In this document: positions 11,371 through 22,562 of the stretch, piece by piece | Layout of the letters: each line of letters starts with the position of its first letter | How positions within the stretch are numbered: position 1 is the first letter of the stretch | Assembly: GCA_033065855.1 (NCBI GenBank) | Contig: JAVXUO010000153.1 | Location: 1-64,000, forward strand | Direction: 5' to 3' | DNA: 64,000 nucleotides | DNA from: Escallonia rubra | Taxonomy: Eukaryota > Streptophyta > Magnoliopsida > Escalloniales > Escalloniaceae | Translations under genes and position numbers: made by a program | Notes under the pieces: model-generated | Told to the model about the DNA's origin: nothing | Seen by the model: only the letters and a program-made list of their open reading frames with translations | The model's database searches: none

Positions 11371-12365
11371 GAGGGGAATTCAAAGCTGCAAATCTTTATC
11401 AACACCCTTTTTTTTTTGCATCAAATTGAGTACTCAGTGTTTTCCACGACTAAACCTTGAGGCCTAAACACTTGTTCATTTCCACGACTAAATCTTGAGG
11501 CCTAAGCACTTGTTCGTTTCAACGTCACCATACTCAATGGCCATTAACCCCTTGATTCGGCCTAACTCGTATGTTTTGTGGCGAAGGACCTCTACTATTT
11601 CTCTAGTCCACTTTTTGGCTCTCCGGGTTTCTACTCGTATTCATTATGTCTTTAAACATGGCCAAACTTTTAGACGTGTCGAATGCGTTTACCATGGTTT
11701 TTACGTGTTCATCACTAATTAAAAGCTCTCTACTTTGAGAACATTCACCTTGATCGCCAAATAAATGAAGAATGTGCTCAAAAACTTCCTCCACTCTAAC
11801 ATGCCCCTCCTAGGTCAGAATTAGAGGTACAAGTCATATTTGTGTTTGCAATGTTACTAGTTAATTATAGCAACGCAGCTTTTCATCGAGCTTCATTCTA
11901 CAATTCGAAGATGAAAATTAGAAATAGATATCATACATAGGTCTGCGATGAGATGGATTGAATTTTATTGCTTTATTTCAAGCTTGGAAAGTACAGGACT
12001 AGGATTTGAAGCTATTGGAGGCCAGCTCATCTAAAAATCCAAAGGCTCGAAGGCCAAATACTTTCCATGCTTCAGTCAACCACAAATATCTCAATTGTTC
12101 CCACTATGAGAAAATACGGAGAACCTACTACAAGAAATAAAGCAAGGAAAACCTAGGAAAGGGTATGCATTAACACAAAAGAAAGTAGAAAATGCCTTGT
12201 CACTTCATCTATGTTGCCCTGTTTCATTGTCTTCAAACTTTTGAGTAATACAGGTCCAAAGCTACAATCTGTCACATATCATTATCAGCTATTTAGTACC
12301 TGGGCTGGCCTCAATTTCCAAATCTTCGTTGCAAACAAAGCCATTCTTTCTACAAAGACTTATGC
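11371..12365. other. no gene recognised
   Basis: Contains short open frames (for example 11603-11794 minus) without a recognised domain and a poly-T patch near 11407. No terminal repeats seen. Confidence 0.45.
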
Positions 12366-12605
12366 CACCCAAAGTATTGCCGTTGTTTCGGGGAAAGTTC
12401 CATGCACTTGCTGATGAGAACACACCATAAGAAAATGGGATCAAAAGCAGTATGTTTTTCTTTTACCACCAAGACTGACTTGTGATAAACAAAGGCATTC
12501 TTTCTACAAAGACTTATGACTTTTGAAGGGCCAACATATTCTTTTGAAGGGCCAACATCTCGGAAAGTATCCAAATACGCATCATTCCTACTAGTCAAAA
12601 CATAG
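12366..12605. repeat. upstream block of duplication, copy 2
   Basis: 12366-12490 matches 596-730 and 12550-12605 matches about 2192-2245 of copy 1. Copy 2 keeps the two blocks close together, so the 1.1-2.1 kb insertion in copy 1 is younger than the duplication or was lost here. Confidence 0.6.
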
Positions 12606-12815
12606 TTTTTACCCTAAATAATACAATTTTAAACACGATTTAAACACGCGGTAAGCAACAACAAAATTCGTGATTAGAAACCACGATTCAATAAGAAATG
12701 TCTTTAGCAACAACGATTTCTATTAAAAATGTGGTCCTCAAAGGCGATTTCTATTCAACCTTGGACTGAAAACGTTGTTACAAACCACGATTTATATTGA
12801 AGACGTGATTTTCAA
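12606..12815. repeat. short repeat-rich insertion
   Basis: About 210 bp with repeated 'accacgatt'-like motifs (12680, 12785) interrupting homology with copy 1. It resembles subterminal repeat DNA of a cut-and-paste transposon, but termini are not visible. Confidence 0.3.
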
Positions 12816-12819
12816 AATT

Positions 12820-13326
12820 AATGGATTGTCTGATTGGATGATTGGAGATGATAACAGAATGCAAATTTTGTTTCCTCGCTTTGAGGATTGATTTTTAAAG
12901 GCAGAGGCGACCCTCTCTATGATAACTGCCAATATATAAGATATAAAAATGTCAATATTAGGAAAATAAACCCAAAAAGAATTACTATTTTCGTGTTCGC
13001 CTATAACTACTGAAAGTTATAAATGAAGTTCGTCGAGTTCCCAATCACTCACTGACAGCCAAAAGTAGCGATGTTTAGCAACAGTTTGGCAAGTTTTTGG
13101 CGATTTTGGCAGACTCCCTCAGTGGTGCAGTGAGTTCTTGTGAAGTTCGTCGGTGCCCTGTGGGGCCCTTTTGGTTTAGATCTGTAATTTACTACTGTAA
13201 TTCTATAGCTAGAAAAGTAAGAATTGAAAGTGGATCAGTTTAACATGAAAAAACGAAGTCCATGAAATCTGGTCAGAAATTGAGAGAAAATTTCAAAGTA
13301 TAATTGTCAGTGAAAAGGATGCATGC
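12820..13326 (+). repeat. WAK upstream region, copy 2
   Basis: Homologue of 3435-3985 and 4880-5050. It ends abruptly at 13326 where the LTR element begins. The continuation ('tatattttccacacg') resumes at 17759 on the far side of the element. Confidence 0.7.
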
Positions 13327-13743
13327 TATATAACACACATATAACTCCCAATAATTGGGGAACACCCGGTGAATCCTAGTCAAACTGGGAGAGTTATTAT
13401 TATCTTATCAGGATTCTAAAAAGAGTCTTTAAAGATTGTGACGTGATCCTTGAGGATCCTAACACGATCCTGATTGGATTAGTCCACAGCCTAGTCCTAC
13501 TAGGACTCTCCTCCTACAGCTATATAAAGGGGTCTACCCCCCAGGTATGGGAACGACACACAGATACACATTGTGTCTTTCATGCTTTTTCAGAGTTATT
13601 TTCCTGTAGCTGCGCTCTGACTTAAGCATCGGAGAGTTCTCCGCCGGGAACCCCACCCGGCGGTCACTCGTTTTCTGTCTTGCAGGTCATCGGTCCGGGC
13701 TCGGGTTCCGCAACATACGCGGAGCATGTTTTTAGCAGCAACA
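13327..13743 (+). repeat. 5' LTR of LARD-like element
   Basis: Nearly identical to 17335-17753. The first G of the usual TG start is missing relative to the 3' LTR. A TATA box (TATATAAA, 13521-13528) suggests the U3 promoter. Ends in CA. Confidence 0.85.
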
Positions 13744-13746
13744 GAT

Positions 13747-13763
13747 TGGCGCCATCCGTGGGA
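13747..13763 (+). other. primer binding site
   Basis: Begins TGGCGCC three bases downstream of the LTR end. TGG is the complement of a tRNA CCA tail. Which tRNA serves as primer was not determined. Confidence 0.6.
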
Positions 13764-15769
13764 CCAGCCAGCCTAACTGTTTGACCTCAAGAAAATTCAA
13801 CAGTTATATTCCAAACTACCGACAAAATTGCCAAAAATTTCCAGATTACATTATGATCGTAGTTGCAAAAAATACAAACGCGCGCTGTCGAAGAAAATTC
13901 AAAACTAGCAAAGTGCCTTCCGAGTCACCGACGGCACCTCCGGGAAAAGAAGCACCATAGCAACGCTGCGAGGAAGTACAATTCGTGCCCGCCACTGTGT
14001 AAGCTTCTTCAACCGCCATAAAGCTGCCAAAGCAGCGACACTAGAAGAAACCAATCAGTGCCCTTAGCGCCGTCAACCGCGACCTTCCCTGATGTCGCGC
14101 GGATACGGCCACAAAGCCGTCGCAAGGCTGCCGGAGCAGCACCAACAACATCCGAAGTGCCACCGGCCACCCAAGCGCCGCCATCCGAAGTGCCATCGCC
14201 GCCCAAGCGCCGTCAAGCCCCTGATCTGCGCAACCGCGAGCACAGCCACCATGGGGTAGTTGTGACCACAACAACTCAACAACCAAAAAAAAAAAAAGAA
14301 TCGAAGAGACGACAAGGCCGTCACCGCCAACCTTCACGGCGCCAGCACATCGCTCTTCACAACATATTGCCACCGTCGTGAAGCTATTGCAACAATAACC
14401 AACAAAAAAAAAAAAAAAGAATTTTGCAGAGGAAGAGGGCAACAGCGCCGCTGCTATATGGGTTAAAACCCTAGCAGTATAGCCACTGCCGCCGTCAGCA
14501 GCACCGCCCTATGGCCACCATCACGGCGAGTCCCCCATGAATTCATAGCTGTCGCGCCATCGCGGCGCGGCTTCGATCCAGATCTGCGTCTCCACAGGCC
14601 GTCGGATCTGCCTCCCTGTAAGGCTGCCGCCTATGGCTTCAGTCAGTGCCACCGAGAGAAGCACCACCACCATTGGTGCCCATCGCTGCCATCCTAGAGG
14701 AAGCTCGCCGTCATGGCCACCAGCGGCATCAATGCCGATATCCAGACAGGGAAGAGGAAATCAAAGGCTGGCCGCCAGATCCGGTGTACCTCCATCGCGC
14801 TGATCCGATCTATGCCTCTTCCATCTGTCGCCGAACGGCGATCTCCTCTCCGGCTAGATCGTGGCACCAGCAGATGCCATCACCACAACCTCGCCGAAAT
14901 CGCCCCACTGCAGCGCCACCAAATGGAAGGCCTTCGTCTGCAATTAATGACCCCAAGGAAGATGTGCCCCCTGATTTGGATCCACCGGCGGTGACCAGTG
15001 CCAAATCTTCGGTGGAGGATGACCGTAGGTGCGTCAATACCGCGGCTGTTCCATTTTGCAAAGGAGGAAGGCACAGCGCAGGTAGCGCATAATTCAATTA
15101 AAAGCCCGCAGGGTCTCGGTTAATTCTTGGTTTAAACTACGCCTGCGAGCATTAACAGTGACGTATAAATCGTTTCGAAAAGCAAGGAACAAATTCATAG
15201 CACCCTGCGACTTGAAGTCACGTCTAGGGTTTCTACTGCAGCATCCTGCCGACTCGGCATTACCTATTGTCTCTTGATATTCGGTCACACAGTGACCTCG
15301 ATCAGTAAATCAGAGCACTTCGCCAATGGCGTCGCTAATATGGATGGAACAACTGCAAGCTCAAGCTCATGCTCATGCAACCAAGCAAACTGAATCTAGT
15401 TGCTTATCAGTAAATCGATTAAATTCGACAACTTATCTACTGATCATCAATGACATCTTGCTCAGACGGACTCCATGCCCTTTAGCTTTATATGCACGTC
15501 CAGTCAAGCAGGCAGATATGGTCTTCTATATTGCTCGTACAGGTCTTCTTGCGATCGGGCCGAACATATGGGTTTAAAAGCCGTCTTTATATATCCACGC
15601 CTTCTCAAAGGCCGGGGGGCTTTATATTTTATGAGATCATACAGGCTTAATGCCTTATGTCTTATCAAATAGAAAGGTTCGCCACAACGACCATATTACG
15701 AGCTCCATGACCTGCGGCTTCTTATTTAGCACCGCGGCAACAAGGACAAGAAACCCCCGAGGGCACATA
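13764..15769. other. LARD interior, no gag or pol
   Basis: Open frames here (14058-14381 plus, 14646-15092 plus, several minus) are products of GC-rich CCG/CGC-biased sequence, differ in frame and show no capsid, protease, reverse transcriptase or integrase motif. A-rich runs at about 14283 and 14403 break them. Confidence 0.6.
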
Positions 15770-16690
15770 TGATGAGAATTCTAAGTTCCGTCAAACCCCC
15801 AAGGGTGCGTACAACGAGGACTCTAAAGTTTTGTTAAACCCCCGAGGGCGCGTACGACGAGAACTCTAAGTTGCGTCAAACCCCCAAGGGCGCGTACAAA
15901 CGAGGACTCTAAAGTTTCGTTAAACCCCCAAGGGCGTGTATGATGAGAATTCTTAAATTCCGTCAAACCCTCGAGGGTAATTGCATGAGCTCCTGCTCCA
16001 TCCATCCCCGAGGGCGTGTATGACGAGAATTCTTAAATTCCGTCAAACCCTCGAGGGTAATTGCATGAGCTCCGGCTCCATCCGCCCCCGAGGGCGTGTA
16101 TGACGAGAATTCTTAAATTCCGTCAAACCCTCGAGGGTAATTGCATGAGCTCCGGCTCCATCCGCCCCCGAGGGCGTGTATGACGAGAATTCTTAAATTC
16201 CGTCAAACCCTCGAGGGTAATTGCATGAGCTCCGGCTCCATCCGCCCCCGAGGGCGTGTATGACGAGAACTCTTAAATTCCGTCAAACCCTCGAGGGTAA
16301 TTCCATGAGCTCCGGCTCCATCCGCCCCCGAGGGCGTGTATGACGAGAACTCTTAAGTTCCGTCAAACCCTCGAGGGTATTTGCATGAGCTCCGAGCTCC
16401 ATCCGACCCCGAGGGCGCGTATGATGAGAACTCTTAAGTTTCGTCAAACCCTCGAGGGTATATTCATGAGCTTTGCGCTCCATCCGCCCTCGAGGGCCCG
16501 TATGATGAGAACTCTTCTAAGTTCCGTCAAACCTCGAGGGTTCCATTTGCCCCCGAGGGCCCGTATGATGAGAACTCTAAAGTTCCGTCAAACTCTCGAG
16601 GGTATATTCATGAGCTTTGCGCTCCGTCTGCCCCCGAGGGCACGTATGATGAGGACTTTAAGTTCCGTCAAACCTCAAGGGTGGTCCCTC
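15770..16690 (+). repeat. tandem array, 43-bp growing to 80-bp unit
   Basis: From about 15790 a 43-bp unit (gagggcg..gtacgacgag.actctaa.tt.cgtcaaaccc) repeats at 15791, 15834 and 15876. From about 15960 the unit is 80 bp because a 37-bp block (ttgcatgagctccggctcca...) has been added. TGACGAGAA recurs at exactly 16021, 16101, 16181 and 16261. The last units are shorter and more diverged. Every unit carries the palindrome CCTCGAGGG. It lies in the 3' half of the LARD interior. Confidence 0.9.
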
Positions 16691-17334
16691 GAGGGACGAA
16701 CACCCCCAAGGGCAACAGGATAGAGCTCGAGTTCTATCCGAACGGTTTAGCTACAGTTCTAACCCGTGAAACGGCAAAGGACTATGGGACTTCATCCCCC
16801 CACCATTCTTTGTCAATTCGAAACCCAGCCAAGCGTGAGTGCGAGGCTTCTTTGCCATCTCTTAGCTGATGATAAGAGTTCGTGACAAAGTAAAACGCAA
16901 GCATGATGTGGTCGGCTCGAGCCAAAGAACACACACTTGCACAAAATGAACACCCTCCAAGGAGAGGTGACCCCTCGAGGGGACATTCAAACACTTAGCA
17001 CATGCAACAACTTGCATGCACAGCTTTGTGTCATACCATTGGGCACAGCCCCTAAAGGATCTCGAGATCCCATGATTCGTCTTTCGAAAGATGATTCTGA
17101 AAAGCCCGGTCAGGCGACATTCTAAGACTTGACTCTCGAGAGCTAGGGTTCTAGCGCCCTAGTTGGGCAAAGTTCCAAGGCTTAAGCTCCCACTTAGGTC
17201 GGAGCACACGGAGGAGAGAAATATTGTTACCCCTACAAGTGGATGAGAATCACTTACAAATCTGACGCGTGTCTCGAGACACCAGGTATAAACTTCCTCA
17301 GCCAAACATTTTAGCTAAGGAAGTGGGGGGCTTA

Positions 17335-17753
17335 TGATATAACTCAAATATAACTCCCAATAATTGGGGAACACCCGGCGAATCCTAGTCAAACTGGGAG
17401 AGTTATTATTATCTTATCAGGATTCTAAAAAGAGTCTTTAAAGATTGTGACGTGATCCTTGAGGATCCTAACACGATCCTGATTGGATTAGTCCACAGCC
17501 TAGTCCTACTAGGACTCTCCTCCTACAGCTATATAAAGGGGTCTACCCCCCAGGTATGGGAAACTACACACAGATACACATTGTGTCTTTCATGCTTTTT
17601 CAGAGTTATTATCCTGTAGCTGCGCTCTGACTTAAGCATCGGAGAGTTCTCTGCCGGGAACCCCACCCGGTGGTCACTCGTTTTCTGTCTTGCAGGTCAT
17701 CGGTCCAGGCTCGGGTTCCGCAACGTACGCGGAGCATATTTTTAGCAGCAACA
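17335..17753 (+). repeat. 3' LTR of LARD-like element
   Basis: Starts TGATATAAC and ends CA. Its TATA box (17530-17537) points toward the WAK-like gene 2, whose ATG is about 340 bp downstream. An LTR-driven transcript would include the WAK coding region. Confidence 0.85.
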
Positions 17754-17826
17754 GATGCTATATTTTCCACACGTATACTTGTCAAGGAAAACTACTTCGT
17801 AGAACATAATGTGAGGAAAAATTCTC

Positions 17827-17832
17827 TATATA
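17827..17832 (+). promoter_or_regulatory. native TATA box of WAK-like gene 2
   Basis: TATATA about 44 bp before the ATG at 17876, matching 5109-5115 of gene 1. It lies on the gene side of the LTR insertion, so the core promoter survives while all further upstream sequence is displaced by 4.4 kb. Confidence 0.5.
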
Positions 17833-17875
17833 CCTAGCATTTCAGATTTAGAAGCGAACTTATCAAGTACCCAAA

Positions 17876-20407
17876 ATGGTTCCCCTATTCTTGTTTTTGT
17901 GGTTAATGATAGCCCCACCATCTATAGCAGTAGCAGCAGCTCCATCTCTAGCACAACCTGGTTGCCAAGATTACTGCGGAAACGTGAGCATCCCCTACCC
18001 GTTTGGTATTGGTTCCAATAATTGCTACCTAGACCAACGTTACGCTGTAACCTGTAACCAGTCCTTTCACCCTCCGAGACCATACCTAGCATCGCTGAGT
18101 CTCGAAGTATTGGAAGTGTCTTTGACAATCCAAACAATCACAGTCAACAACCCGGTGGTTACGGATTGCCGAAGCTCCACAAGTAACGAAGTTTTAATGA
18201 CTAGTAACGGACTAGAAGGAACTCCTTATCTAATTTCAGACGTAAACAACAAGTTCACAGTGTTGGGCTGTGGAAACGCGATTCTAGGCAGTGATGGGAT
18301 GGTTATTGCAGGATGCTCATCACTTTGCAATCAAAATAGCACGACACAAGTCTCTGGTTGTTATGGAATAAAATGTTGCGAAACCACAATCCCGTTCTAC
18401 CTCAATATGTACAGTGTGAGTGTGGCCACACAAGGAGATTGTCTGTCCGGATTTTTGGCGGCTGAGTATTGGATCCAAGGATATAACATCTCGGATCCTC
18501 TCTTTTCGGTTGAAAGCATTGATATGGTTCCGGTTGTGTTGCAATGGACCTTCGAAGAGGTGGATATTCCGGGTTGCATGGGAGATACATACAACACCTC
18601 GTACCCCCTTCCGGGAAACACCTCGATTACGACGTGGAGTTGTGAATGCGGATGGGCAGAAGAAGGGAACCCTTATTTAGCCAATGGTTGTCAAGGTACA
18701 ATTTTCCTGTATGTAGTATTAGAATACAGTTTTTGGGTGATAACATTCCTTTCCTACACGCATTTCATCAGGGGAATAATACAGTAGTCATCAGGGGAAT
18801 TTTTTTTTTTTGGTACAAGTCATCAGGGGAATGTGATCTCAAAATACAGTACTTTTATTTTTGCGGTTTTTCTTGTTGGTTTACCTTTATGCTTGTGTTG
18901 TGGTTGGTAGATACTATCGGTCTTGCTTGGCTAAAAGTAACATACTTCAACTTGTTTCGTGTGTTATTAGTTGTTGAAGAATGTGCCAACTGCAAAGGAC
19001 AATGCAGTAGTGGTAAAAATGGCAGTTTAGTGTGCCTAACTAGGCCAAACAAATCATCCAAAAAAGAGGTCATTCTAGGTAATGTCCGTCTGCAATTCAT
19101 CATCTTTCATTGGATTGGAGAATCTATGGCAACTTTGCATTTCCAAATGGCAAGGGCACACTGAGCTTGACCTTGGCCATTTTTTCTGGATATCTGCAGG
19201 TGTAAGCATAAGCATGGGGGCTTTATTTCTCATAATAGGCATCTTTTGGCTGTACAAAACAGTACTGAGGATAAAGAATAAGAAGCGTAAAGAAAAATTC
19301 TTCAAGCGCAATGGTGGTCTGCTGTTACAACAACAAACATCAGTGGATAAAGGTTCCGTTGAGAAGACACATTTCAGTGCCAAAGAATTGGAGAAAGCCA
19401 CTGATAACTTCAACGAGAATCGTATACTTGGCCGCGGAGGCCAAGGTACAGTGTACAAAGGGATGTTAACGGATGGGCGAATCGTGGCAGTTAAGAAGTC
19501 TAAGATAGTCGACGAAAGTCAATTGGAGCAGTTTATTAACGAGGTTGTCATTCTTTCACAACTCAATCACAGAAATGTCGTTAAGCTATTAGGATGTTGT
19601 TTGGAAACCGAAGTTCCTCTACTAGTCTACGAATTCATCTCAAACGGAACCCTATTCAAACATATCCACGACCAAAGCAACGAGTTCCCTCTTTCATGGG
19701 AAATGCACTTGCGCATTGCCACCGAGGTAGGGGGAGCCCTTGCGTACTTGCACTCCTCAACTTCCATTCCTATCTACCATAGAGATATAAAGTCCACCAA
19801 TATACTTTTGGATGACAAGTACAGAGCCAAAGTGTCGGACTTTGGAACGTCGCGGTCCATTGCAATTGATCAAACTCACCTGACTACCTTAGTGAAAGGG
19901 ACCTTTGGCTACCTGGATCCCGAGTACTTTCAGTCGAGTCAATTCACTGAAAAAAGCGACGTTTACAGCTTTGGAGTTGTTCTTGTTGAGCTCTTAACGG
20001 GAAAAAAACCAATTTCTATGACCAGAACAGGCGAGCAAAGAAGTTTGGCGACACATTTCCTATTGTCCGAAGAAGAGAACCGTCTCTTTGAAATCTTTGA
20101 TCCCCGAGTTTTAAAGGAGGGTACGAAGGAAGAGCTCATGGCAGTTGCCAACCTTGCAAGACGATGCTTGAACTTGAGTGGAAAGAATAGGCCGACTATG
20201 AAAGAGGTAGCAACTGAATTGGAAGGCATTGGTAGGTCTAACAACCAGTCTTCAACAGTTCAATCAAATTTTCAAGAAGTAGCATGCGCTGGTGGAGCAG
20301 AGTCAGTGGTGCTTTCAGATGGTAACTCAACATCAATGGAGCTAAAGTTCTACAACAGCATTACCTCTTCATCAGATGGCCAACCATTATTGTGTAACAC
20401 TATATAA
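17876..20407 (+). CDS. WAK-like receptor kinase, gene 2
   Basis: Exons 17876-18695, 18971-19078 and 19200-20407 (GT/AG sites, matching phases) give 711 aa. The layout equals gene 1: signal peptide 1-26, Cys-rich GUB_WAK-type ectodomain to about residue 273, a very short EGF remnant in exon 2 ([10 protein letters not shown]...), transmembrane segment about 311-332, and kinase domain with GRGGQG, VAVK lysine, HRD, DFG and DPE all intact. In the kinase core only about nine residues differ from gene 1. In the ectodomain the first 50 residues are nearly identical and the next 200 differ at roughly a third of positions with small indels, so ligand or pectin binding may differ. The remaining promoter is only 122 bp before an LTR element. 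Function as a cell-wall receptor kinase is inferred from family. Confidence 0.92.
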
Positions 20408-21348
20408 TGATCAATTAGCTGTTCTTCCAGCAAACTGGCGGACATAGACTCCTAATTGGAACAAATTGTGAGAAAGTGTCTAGAATTAGAGAGAGAGTCC
20501 CAGCTACCTCAGTTGGAGACTTGGAGGGGCCATTTAGGGCCGATATGAAAGCTTGGGGATTCGAACCGAGGATTAAATTTTCTGTGCTTTCCTTCAGAGG
20601 CAAATAGCTCTTTATGGTACTTTCGTCTGACAGATCGACTTGAGCTCCCGCTCGAAGAACCGGTGCTTAACATAAGGGGTAGGTCACTCATACTACCTAA
20701 GACATTTTGGTTAAGGTGTATGAAGTGGTATCCAATTATTAAACCCAACGTTAAATCGTTCATGTTGATGAGCAATGCATCTTGCCTCCAAACATCCAAT
20801 TTAACACGTGGCCTGAGCGATCTCTGGCAGTGAGGTTTGGGGTTTCTTTAACATCAATTTATACACGGCCAGATCGAACGCCGATTTCTAGCCCTTGAAC
20901 ATCAATGCAGTACAGGCTTATGGATCCCGCATTTGACTGGTCTTTAGCCGCGACAGAGGTTAGTTAGTTTTGACCCGGCGGCGACAGAAGGGATTGAAAA
21001 CAGGCCGATAACCCAAATCATTTTTAGAAGGAAAACCATAACAAGTGCTGCAGATGGTCATTTGGAGCAGTTGGTCCGAAACAATAACATTGGCATACAA
21101 CTTACTGCCTAGTAGAAAGTAGATCATGTAGATCAATCATTGAAGATTGCCGCACAAGAAGAATGATATTAAGAAACCTTGAAAACTAGAAAAACAAATA
21201 AATACTCTCATCAAATATACGTATCCATACGTTACCTAGAAAAAAACGTCGTCATAACAAAAACAAATTGCTAAAACAAAATTTGCAATCGGGTTCAATT
21301 GGGTCATCTTTTCCGTGATTTCTTAAATGATTTCCCATTCTTGTGGTC
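20408..21348. repeat. 3' flank of gene 2 (duplicated block)
   Basis: Homologue of 7590-9064. No separate gene seen. It leads into the last exon of the helicase gene on the minus strand. Confidence 0.6.
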
Positions 21349-22224
21349 TCAATATTTGTGAACTTCTTCCTCGTCATCGTCTCCATCCTTTCTTCTCTTC
21401 TTGCCTCCGGTTTCTTTAATTTTCTACAGAAGATTCAAGCAAAATAGCTTAAAATTTTCAGAACGTCTCATGGAAAATAAAAAATACAAAAACAGTACGT
21501 AACACAATTAGCATATGAGAAGCCATAATTCTAGACAGGTATACATTGAAACATTTATATCTGGCGACAAAGGAACGGTGTGGATAGATAAAACAAATGA
21601 GACTAATGCAAATATCAGAGGGTACGGCAATGACCTTAAAAAACTCAGTAAAAGCACTGCAAATCATTACCATTACGATAGCTGATATAACTTCAATAAG
21701 CAATTCCCAAACAGTCATGTACTGACTCAACAATGTTTACTGATCTCTTGTACCAAAAACAGAAGATATAGTTTGCATAAATATTTCTTTTGGCTGATCT
21801 AAATATAGTATATGAAACCACTATCCTAGCCAATTAACCTTGACCAATTGAATCCAACTTCCAAGTAATCTATTAGAGGACATAACTGAAGTGCCAAATA
21901 TCACCTAGTATAGTGTTTCAACGACTAGACATAACCATATAAACTAGCTAGCAGCAACATGGACACGTACAACGCGTCCAAGACCGACACCGACTGGAAC
22001 ACCTAACACCGCAACTTCCGAAAAACCAAATTTTGGACCCGCAAGAACCGCTGAATATTTTTATGTATTCTTTTACGTATATGCGTTTACCAAGTTTCAA
22101 GCACATTCCACCTCTGAAATTGCATTTCAGGGTTAAGTTTCCTGCATCTTGTGCAGATTTGCTACTCTGTTAGAAACCTCTACAGAGGTTTACATGGGTC
22201 ATCTGCCCTAGCTGAACCTACTGC

Positions 22225-22532
22225 TGTCGAAATATAAGGAAGATCAGGCCATTGACACGGATGATTTGCAAAATCATGTCAAGACGGATGATTTGCAAAT
22301 CATGTCAAGTCAATGATTCATTTTGGTTTTATTAGGAAAGGGGATATGTTAGTATTGTCTAATTCAATAAAGGAGATCCCTTGATATAAGGGATTCGATT
22401 AGGCCTAGTTTAGAGGGATTTCATACCTTATTTGGTGGTATGTTTTCCTATAAAGGCCGTGTAATTATTCAGCATATTGCAATGGAGAATGAATTCAGTT
22501 TCTTCCATCTCTTTCTTCTCTGAAAAACTACA
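22225..22532 (+). repeat. 5' LTR of Copia element
   Basis: Starts TGTCG and ends ACTACA. Contains the duplicated 'gatgatttgcaaa.tcatgtcaag' motif in tandem (22260-22310). Confidence 0.93.
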
Positions 22533-22544
22533 TGGTATCAGAGC
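22533..22544 (+). other. primer binding site (initiator tRNA-Met type)
   Basis: TGGTATCAGAGC lies immediately after the 5' LTR. This is the standard plant Copia primer site, complementary to the 3' end of initiator tRNA-Met. Confidence 0.9.
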
Positions 22545-22562
22545 TGTCTTAAGTTATTTCAT

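Larger units (their letters stand above)
13327..17753 (+). mobile_element. non-autonomous LTR element (LARD-like)
   Basis: A 4.4-kb element with two LTRs of about 417 bp (13327-13743 and 17335-17753) that differ at about a dozen positions by eye (about 97% identity). A TGGCGCC primer-binding-site start lies three bases after the 5' LTR and a purine-rich tract (17318-17331) lies just before the 3' LTR. Flanks are CATGC and GATGC, a 5-bp target duplication with one mismatch. The paralogous site at 5031-5060 shows the uninterrupted sequence. The 3.6-kb interior has no reverse transcriptase, integrase or protease, so mobilisation must have depended on enzymes from another element. The orientation follows from the primer site and purine tract. 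Confidence 0.85.

Noticed and set aside
14009..15097. Several overlapping open frames of 60-150 codons in the LARD interior
   Set aside because: They come from GC-rich biased sequence, lie on both strands in conflicting frames, and show no capsid, protease, RT or integrase motif.
15770..16690. Regular repeats that could suggest a CRISPR array
   Set aside because: Units are directly adjacent with no unique spacers, the setting is a plant LTR element and no cas genes exist. It is a tandem repeat.
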